From NCBI RefSeq assembly GCF_028009165.1, contig NC_079242.1, positions 868,001 to 932,000 on the forward strand: 64,000 nt of DNA, written 5' to 3'. A program made the translations under genes and the position numbers. Positions 57,393-64,000 of the stretch are shown piece by piece; positions within the stretch are counted from its first letter, which is position 1; each line of letters opens with the position of its first letter. The notes beneath the pieces were generated by a model. The model had not been told where the DNA came from. It saw nothing but the letters and a program-made list of their open reading frames with translations, and made no database searches. The stretch is from Akanthomyces muscarius. Its lineage: Eukaryota > Ascomycota > Sordariomycetes > Hypocreales > Cordycipitaceae.

Positions 57393-58382
57393 TTAAACCT
57401 TGGCCAGCTCCTCGTTCCCCAGCGGCGTCTGGCCGACCTCGCGCCTCGGCGGGATCGACAGGCCCATGAGCACCCAGCCCGCGAGGACAAGGTACTCGGG
57501 CAGCAGCGCCATGAGCGCAAACGCGACGGCCGACCCCGTCAGCGGGTTCCACGTGCTGCGCGCGTCAGCCTGCTCGGCGACCTCGAGCAGGCCGTACGCG
57601 GTGCGCACCGCCAGGGGCGGCGCCGCGGCGAGCGTGGCCACCAGCACCCGCCGGCTGCTGGGCAGCAACCGGCCGCACGTGAGGAGAAAGGCCTGCATGG
57701 CGGTCAGGAGGACGAGCTCGAGGGCGAAGACGACGTAGCCGGCGAGGGTCAGGGCGCGGCTGGTGGACGCGGAGACGGAGGCGGTGCCGCCGCCGGCGGC
57801 CAGGAGCAGGATGGCGGCGAGAAAGGTGAGGCGCAGACCCTTGGCGAGCTTGTCGTAGGAGGGCTTGGAGGCGTGGTTATCTTGCATGCTGTTTTTTTTT
57901 TCCCGGTCAGCATTTCTTTCTGCCGCGAAAAAGAAGATTGTGTCGCCCTCTGCTTCTTTATTTTGGAAGTGTGCTGGGCTGGAACTTACACTAGTCGAGT
58001 CAGGCCCAGGTCGGCCACGATGAGCGGCACGACGCCGACGTTGAGGAGGATGAGGGCGGCGATCCAGAGACCCGTGTTGCCGGGCTTCTTTTCGGCGAGG
58101 ATGGTGACGATGCCGCCAGCAAGACGGACTAGGTCTGCGTTAGTCTTTCTTTTTTTCTTTTCTTTTTTCCTTCGAGATAGTCTCTTTGGTTGTTGTTGTT
58201 GTTGAGTGGGTGGGTTTTGGTCTGGACATGGGCAACATACACAAAGCAAAGGTAATCAAAGGCCACCAGGCCATGCGTGGGCGGATCCGGGCGTTGCGCG
58301 AAAAAAGATAGATGACGATGGGCACCATGGGCGCGTAGAAGACGACCTGGGCGATGCCCACCGAAGTGTGCGCGTTGGGCAT
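57393..58382 (-). CDS. Multi-pass membrane protein, DUF7702-like
   Basis: Three exons, 58382-58241, 58134-57990 and 57888-57393, encode about 260 aa; splice sites GTATGT, GTAAGT and CTAAC-containing acceptors keep frame. About seven hydrophobic segments span nearly the whole protein: VGIAQVVFYAPMVPIVIYLF, ITFALYLVRLAGGIVTILAE, LWIAALILLNVGVVPLIV, LTFLAAILLLAAGG, YVVFALELVLLTAMQAFLL, and two more near the end. The pattern fits a seven-helix integral membrane family common in ascomycetes (DUF7702); its role is unknown. A TATATA element lies about 113 bp upstream of the start. Family name is given from memory of the topology and motifs, so it is less certain than the coding call. Confidence 0.83.
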
Positions 58383-60511
58383 GGTGGGCAGCGTGTGGCG
58401 AAGCTTGAGTCTATGTTGCTGTCGTGTGTGTGTCTGTGTCTGTGTGTGTGTTGAAAGAATCGTTGCCTTCCAACGAGGGACGAGATGGTCGGACTATATA
58501 TCCTGGAGAGAGCAGCACCTCGCTGCATTTCACCCAAAGCGGTTAAACGCGACGAGAAGTTCGGCTCCATCCGAGCTCACATCCTCTCTTCCATCAACGC
58601 CTTTCGGTCAACCAGTGGGCAGGGCGACCGCAAGGCTGCGCATCATTGTGTCTCGCGAATCGCTTCGCCCAGTTCCTTCGTGGCATAACGCCCGATCGGG
58701 ACTAGCACACTCACCCCAGCTGAACGGGATTACCATGCCGGTGATCCACGCTGGCGCTGATGCGCTAACCAGCTTTGACTGTGCGTCGTCTTCCTCGCGA
58801 GCTTCGCCTCGTGGCTTCTGCAGATGGCAAGGAGGGTAATGCTGCTCGTTCCACGGGAAACGTATGAGCCCTATGTGCGCGTGTCATTCAGTCAGCCTCA
58901 TGAGGCGGACAAGCAGAAACCAGGACACGCCAAGGAGGATAAAGGCAGGCAGGCAGGCATCTCGCTGGGCAAATACGCTAGCAATCTGGTTCCCACTTTG
59001 TCGTGGCATAACGCCCAAAAGGGAAATTGCTCAGGGCACGTCGGGCGATGACGCAGGCTCATGAGTTCTGTCAAAAAATCTGCCGGGCCGGGCTGACACC
59101 TAACCGGCGGCAAGGTGCCTTGCTCTTCCAGAAAGGAGGAAATTGGTTCGCGCTGCAAAGATCATCTCAACACTACTGTCCATGCACCACTGGAAGAGTA
59201 CTAGCCCGTCTGATCATCGTCCACATGCTGGTAAAGGATTCATGCGAGCCATACGAATGGCAGCCACTTTATTCTGCAACGCAACTTTACATTGGCTTCC
59301 GGGCCTTGTTAGGGCAGGGGAGCAATTGCGCCTGCAGTGATTCTTGCTATATAGCTCCGCCGGGCTGATATGAGCAGCTACTATGCTGCATCGGTGACTA
59401 TACCGCGAACCCATCGCCGGCCCGGCTCCGGCTCCGGCTGTGGCGGAGCTCGTCGGAGGCCCCACGCCGTGACAGACCAGTTTCCTCGTCCCCGCGGCGC
59501 CCAGCCCATCATCGTCATGATTCTTAGACCAAGTATCAGCGAAGGAAGGGTATATCGAAAACCTATCCTTTGTCAAGAGTTTCGTAGTGGTTGGCGTGAT
59601 TCATGTCCTCCATGCTGTTTCTACCGCACCCGCCTGCTTCCACTTGTCCATCGCACAGAGACTCCTCTTTTTTCCGCGTCGCAGACGGCGTTTCAGATGG
59701 ACAATCCCCGCCTCCCCCCCCGAGATCCTGCCAACGGCCAATTGAAGGGGACTTGAGAATCATCAATTTCGCCGATTAATCGAGTTGGTGCTGGGTGTTT
59801 TGGATTTCATGTCACATCTGCCGTTGGAGTAGCGCATCGATTGTCGCCACCCACTCTTCATGTCACTCGTACCCTCTTGGCTTCATCTCGTACGCAGATG
59901 GATCGGCTCTCGATGTATAATGCCTGCTTGGAAAAAGAAATATTCTAATCTTACCAAATTGCTTCAACAAGCGGCATACCTCACTTTTCACTCGAAATTT
60001 AACCAATAGTGGCGTCACGCATGAATCGGCCGCCGCTCATCATGTTATGCACAGTCCGCATGACATTGTAAGTTCTCTCTGCGTCCAGAAGCGCGCATGG
60101 AAAATCATCCAGAGAACTCGATGGCGTCTCTGTCTTAGTAATATATAAAGAGCAAAGACCGTCAAGACCAGCCCCTCGCTATCTTTGGTCGAAGGTCTGT
60201 GTGTTCGGCCCTGTTTGAGCCAGCCGTTTCACGTTGCTACCTGTCAGACCAGCGTTGCCTCTACCCTTGCTTTCCGGGCGCGCAAACCACCGCACCCTGC
60301 TTCTCGAACCTGTCCGCTCGCTCCCGCGTTGCAAAGCCGCACATCCCCTTTCTCCCCGGTTGTGCGCCATTGCGAATGGGCTGTCGAGATCTTCCTCACC
60401 TACACGCCCACTAAATCCACCCTCGCGTCGCCTCACTCTTTTCGTGCTCGACGGAATCCCATCTTCAAAACCCCAACACGCAGTACGAACAAGAAGAAGA
60501 AGAAGAGCACA
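58383..60511. other. Divergent spacer with short repeats
   Basis: 2.1 kb between two divergent genes. It contains a (TG)n-rich run at about 58424-58450, a 15-bp exact direct repeat CGTGGCATAACGCCC at 58679 and 59002, and a TATA box at 60142-60149 for the rightward gene. No convincing gene. Confidence 0.5.
60142..60149 (+). promoter_or_regulatory. Putative TATA box of surface-protein gene
   Basis: A perfect TATATAAA 363 bp upstream of the start codon. If used, the transcript would have a 5' leader of about 300 bases, in agreement with the open but unprotein-like frame that precedes the start. Confidence 0.5.
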
Positions 60512-61812
60512 ATGAAACCGTCGGAGGCAGGAATACTCCTGCTTTCCAATTGCGCATTCATAGGCGGTGTTCTTGGGGAAGCGCTCCCGCCGGACAGCAT
60601 CCCGCTCCAGTGCGCCACGATATGCGGTCCCATGGTCGAGCTCTCAGCGATATGCAGCAGCGGAAACGGCAAAGACAAATCTCTACTCAGCAATCGAAGG
60701 AATGCAATACACGAAAATCGAAAGGCCGCTGTGGAACGAAGAGCAAAAACGGCGACACGGCAGCCAGGTGATCGAGACAACTTGGCGGAAAGGGACTTTA
60801 CAGTGATTGTGCCCGCGCCAACGTCTTTCCCATCGTCATTGCTTGTGCAGGAAGGAACCATTGATCCGCCCCGAGAATCTGCATTTACACACACAAGACC
60901 TACGCGAATATTTCCTACAGAGATACTTCCCACGCAGGTACAGCCGCCGCCGCCGCCGCCGCCGCCATCACATCCAGCTTCATCGACGCCGCCACCGCCA
61001 CCACCACCCGCTGCCACTCCGTCTCCGAGTCAGCAGCAGTCTTCATCGAGCCAGCCGACACAGCCTAGCGACGACGATGACGACGACGGCCCGACGGAGT
61101 CTGCGAGGGAGACTGCCACATCGTCAAGCACCACCACCACCTCTCGCGCGCCGCAGAGCTCCATGGATGCCATGAACAACGGCGACAGCAGCGAGGGCGG
61201 GGGCGCCAGCACCAACAACGGCACAGCGCCCGACAAGGACCAGGGCAGATGGACCATGAGCAACGGCGAGAGGGACTGCGTGTGCGACAACAAGAGCTTC
61301 AACGTACCGAGCGTGGCTGCGCTCTGCTCGAGCTGCATCGCCGAGGCCGAGGATCTACAAAATGGTAAGTGGGAATGTAAAATGCGCCATTGCTGGTGTT
61401 CAAACTCGTGTCCCTTTTGTTCTGCCTCTTCTCAGGAACCGCCTCTCTTCTTCTTGCAGTTGACTTTTTTCTGCTTGCCGTTTCTGGCGAGAGTTTCCTC
61501 GGCTCCGCCCCAATCTTGTTTTTTGTCATGGAGTTCGTATGCGGATCTAAACTTGCAAAGGCTAACCAAGTTTTTTTCTCTTTTGCAGACATGGATGTTA
61601 TCATGACCACCTGCAAGTTTTCTTCGGAGCAGTACAGCCCGGATAAGGACAAGGTTGTCAACAATATCCAGGTGCAGGCGACGCCGCCCAAGGCCGTCTG
61701 GGGCCAGAATGCCGGCGTCGCCAGCGGCGGAGCGGCGACGCTAAGGCCGATCCGGGGCTTCCAGGTCGGCGTCGGGACGGCTTTGAGTTTGCTTCAGCGG
61801 TGGATTCTGTAA
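60512..61812 (+). CDS. Cysteine-containing secreted or GPI-anchored surface protein
   Basis: Two exons, 60512-61364 and 61589-61812, encode about 358 aa. The N-terminus (MKPSEAGILLLSNCAFIGGVLG) acts as signal peptide. Next comes a short Cys motif (LQCATICGPMVELSAIC). A long low-complexity part follows, with polyproline (two runs of about eight), poly-Ser/Thr and a DDDDDD run: an extended, probably O-glycosylated stalk. A second Cys cluster (RDCVCDNKSF ... LCSSCIAEAED ... MTTCKF) lies after it. The C-terminus ends in a moderately hydrophobic GVGTALSLLQRWIL, preceded by small residues, which suggests GPI anchoring. Cys spacing recalls fungal CFEM-like surface proteins but does not match the eight-Cys CFEM pattern. 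The frame is open upstream to 60185; that extension is basic and was taken as leader. Confidence 0.82.
60944..60966 (+). repeat. (CCG)n run encoding polyproline
   Basis: About eight CCG/GCC triplets inside the surface-protein gene, followed by a second Pro run at about 60990-61010. Confidence 0.85.
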
Positions 61813-63248
61813 AGAAGTAAAGTTGAGTTTGGATCTTTTATTTCCCTGGCACCTGGGACAGCGCGTGCAGCGAATGTTTCCACCTTGGCTTCTTGGCTTT
61901 TTCTGCAGCCGGACAGCCGGGGCAGACATCCAGGCTTCGGTAGCCAAGAGGTCCATCTCTCTTGACAAACGTCGGGGAGCCTGGATGGTTGTGGGTAGCC
62001 AAAGAATTCCGAGCTAAAGTTTCCTCGACAGGCGGAAATCATGGCGTTCAATATTTTCCCCATAACACAGGGTTGGCAAAACTAGAGCTGTATCCCGGTC
62101 TAGTGACGGGTTGGCACAAGAGACTTTCGCCTACCAGTGTCCTAAAAGCAGCATTCCAGCGTTGAAGAGTCTCAACACCGGCGCGACTCCGGACGGATGC
62201 ACGAAAGGGGAACCCAGTTGCAAGACTTTTTTAGCGGACCAAGCGGGTGTTCACATTGCCACTGCACAGATGCATAACCGCAGGGAGCGGGCTTTCAAGG
62301 CAAAACACAGGAGCAGTGTATCACGGCGAGGCTGCAATTTGGCGCCGCCCTGGCGTTCTGAGTGCGGAATCTAGGGTAGCAGTTGTCTGTCGAAGCGACA
62401 AATCTCAGCAAGGTTTAGAGGCATTGAATTGCCAAGTTTCTTGTTTTTCTTTTCTTTGAACATGTACAATATATAATCATATCAGCGCAAATTGGTGTTT
62501 CGATTGCATTTGTCGACGTGTGCCAAGTTGTTATTGAACAGTCGCAGAACACCACGCTCTAGCAAATTGGTTTCAGCGACAGATGTAAATCTCAACACTG
62601 GGAACGACTGGATGACAGCAGTGAACCGATGCACCAAAACTAGATACCCTTCTTTACGACTGCAGCCATTTCCATGCCCATTTCATGAGCGTCGCTGCAG
62701 TTTATTCTCCTTCGGCGTGCGACAAGCCGCCTCGCCGATTATTTCACGTCGCCTCTTCCCGGCTTTTTCATAGCCTCGCGATCGGCACTAGGCGGCCGTA
62801 GTTAGATTAACTGTGGGTGGGTTCAAGAATCCAGTGGGTAAGCAATTATCGCCGTCTGCCCATGTCCAATCTTAATGAAGGGTTGAGACTGTCTGGTGCC
62901 TGAGCATTCAGGGAGAGCCCAGGACAAATCAACATTATTGAACTTACCCCCAGCATGGGATAATCACTTCCTCCGTGCCTACCAGAACATGCTGCGACAG
63001 AAAACCCCAACTGAGGCGTAGGGAGCGCCATACTTGCAACGACGGACTCCGCTAGATTGGTCCGCTCCGCCAGCACAGGCTAGGCTTCGGCGATAATGGT
63101 GATAGTCCCAGCGTACGTCCGTCACGTCAGGACGCAAGCCACGACGAGAGAAAAAAATATAATAGTTCGCATCAATTCTCATCAATTGGACAACCAGTAG
63201 CCTGTAAACCTCAATACGAGCTTCATCCGCCTCATTCACACTACTACA
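61813..63248. other. Intergenic spacer
   Basis: 3' flank of the surface-protein gene and promoter of the NAD(P)-binding protein gene. Frames below 95 codons with no recognisable content. Confidence 0.5.
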
Positions 63249-64000
63249 ATGCATCTCATCCTCACCGGCGCCACCGGCCTCGTCGGGTCTTCCGTTCTGG
63301 AGGCCATGATCAAGGCCAAGGACGTGACCAAAATCTCCGTCCTCAGCCGCCGGCCCATTCCTCTGGCCGAGGACGCCAAGAGCCCCAAGGTCAACGTCAT
63401 CATCCACCGCGACTTTGAGCAGTACGACGCCGGCCTCCTGCGCCAGCTCAGCGACGCCCAGGGCTGCGTTTGGGCGCTCGGCATCAGCCAGACCAAGGTC
63501 GACAGGGATGCGTACGTCAAAATCACCCAAGACTACGCCCTGGCCGCGGCCGCGTCCTTTACGACCCTCGGCCGGCCGCAGCAGCCCTTTCGCTTCGTCT
63601 ACGTCTCGGGCGAGGGCGCCACGCACACGCCCGGCCGCTTCTCCGCCATCTTTGCCCGCGTAAAGGGCGAGACGGAGCAGCGGCTCGCGGACCTCGCCGG
63701 CGCGTCGCAGGGCGCGCTGCAGGCCGACTCGGTCCGTCCGGGCTTCGTGGACGCGGCACAGCACGAGGCCATCAGGCCGTACGTGCCGGACCCGGGCCTG
63801 CTCGCCCGCGCGGCCTCGACCGTCCTGGGCCCCGTGGTGAGGGCGGCCATGCCCGGCAGCCACTCGCCGACGCCGATGCTGGGCAGCTTCCTGACGCAAA
63901 TGGCCCTGGGGACCAAGGACGACGCTGGTCTGCAGGCCAGCGGTGCCTTTCGCCTGGGACCCTCCTGGATCGTGCCCAATGTTGCGATTCGCAAGTCGAT
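63249..64000 (+). CDS. NAD(P)-binding (atypical/extended SDR, NmrA-like) protein, partial
   Basis: Starts at Met63249 and runs off the right edge, 250 codons without a stop. The N-terminal dinucleotide-binding motif LILTGATGLVGSSVLEAM is clear; ISVLSRRP follows the second strand, ALGISQTK the fourth, and FRFVYVSGEGA precedes the conserved Lys in ARVKGETEQRLADL. This arrangement is that of short NmrA/HSCARG-like or Fmp52-like proteins of about 250-280 aa, so only a short C-terminal piece is missing. They bind NAD(P)H; some are reductases, some redox sensors. No Tyr of the classical YxxxK motif is seen, in line with the atypical class. The start has an ACAATGC context and a short leader. Confidence 0.86.
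   Translation, partial: MHLILTGATGLVGSSVLEAMIKAKDVTKISVLSRRPIPLAEDAKSPKVNVIIHRDFEQYDAGLLRQLSDAQGCVWALGISQTKVDRDAYVKITQDYALAAAASFTTLGRPQQPFRFVYVSGEGATHTPGRFSAIFARVKGETEQRLADLAGASQGALQADSVRPGFVDAAQHEAIRPYVPDPGLLARAASTVLGPVVRAAMPGSHSPTPMLGSFLTQMALGTKDDAGLQASGAFRLGPSWIVPNVAIRKS

Noticed and set aside
60185..60511. 109-codon N-terminal extension of the surface protein
   Set aside because: The sequence is basic and proline-rich with no signal peptide, whereas Met60512 opens a clear one. The TATA box at 60142 implies this is mostly 5' leader.
1..64000. tRNA, rRNA, CRISPR arrays, bacterial-type operons or intact transposons
   Set aside because: I looked for T-loop (GTTCRANNC) and anticodon-arm patterns, evenly spaced identical repeats, and transposase or reverse-transcriptase motifs and saw none that held up. 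A tRNA and repeat search by program would be decisive.

Overview
This is a filamentous ascomycete (Pezizomycotina) nuclear contig, most likely a hypocrealean Sordariomycete. Most genes are cut by short introns with GT(A/G)NGT donors and CTRAC/CTGAY-like branch sites. Typical families of that group are present: a Pth11-like rhodopsin-fold protein, a HET-domain protein, a PDR-type ABC transporter, a Zn2Cys6 regulator, GH55, and a DUF7702-like membrane protein. A fungal heat-labile-enterotoxin A-like secreted protein also points to a lineage that includes insect pathogens such as Metarhizium, Beauveria and Cordyceps. That placement is inference; no marker gene fixes the species. I built the gene models by hand, splicing exons so that frame and conserved family motifs both continue.

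Layout. 0.25-6 kb: secreted amidase, rhodopsin-fold membrane protein, and a GNAT acetyltransferase broken by a one-base frameshift, with a degenerate second scrap nearby. 7-19 kb: a secretome-rich stretch with long AT-richer spacers. It holds an enterotoxin-A-like ADP-ribosyltransferase protein, a 14-exon GH55 beta-helix fused to an SGNH esterase domain, an uncharacterised membrane-anchored protein and a small secreted cysteine-containing protein. 19.8-31 kb: PDR ABC transporter, HET-domain protein and M1 aminopeptidase. The aminopeptidase appears to have an alternative upstream exon encoding a mitochondrial presequence. 32-40.5 kb: Zn2Cys6 regulator, SDR oxidoreductase, gluconokinase and an anion:cation-symporter-type MFS permease, a possible sugar-acid utilisation group. 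40.8-45.5 kb: secreted family 8 polysaccharide lyase and formamidase/acetamidase. 47.6-57 kb: a single-pass secretory-pathway protein, a GT4 glycosyltransferase, a 4.1 kb gene-free spacer and UDP-glucose 6-dehydrogenase. 57.4-64 kb: DUF7702-like membrane protein, a Pro/Ser/Asp-rich cysteine-containing surface protein, and a truncated NAD(P)-binding protein that runs off the window.

How the parts may work together. Several products act outside the cell or at its surface (amidase, enterotoxin-like protein, GH55-SGNH, PL8, small secreted protein, surface protein). With the transporters and the amide-hydrolysing enzymes they suggest a fungus that attacks polymers, competitors or hosts and scavenges nitrogen and carbon. 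No rRNA, tRNA, CRISPR array or intact transposon was recognised. The least ordinary items are the GH55-SGNH fusion, the enterotoxin-like gene, the two-start aminopeptidase, two GC-AG introns, and the regulator/SDR/gluconokinase/MFS group.
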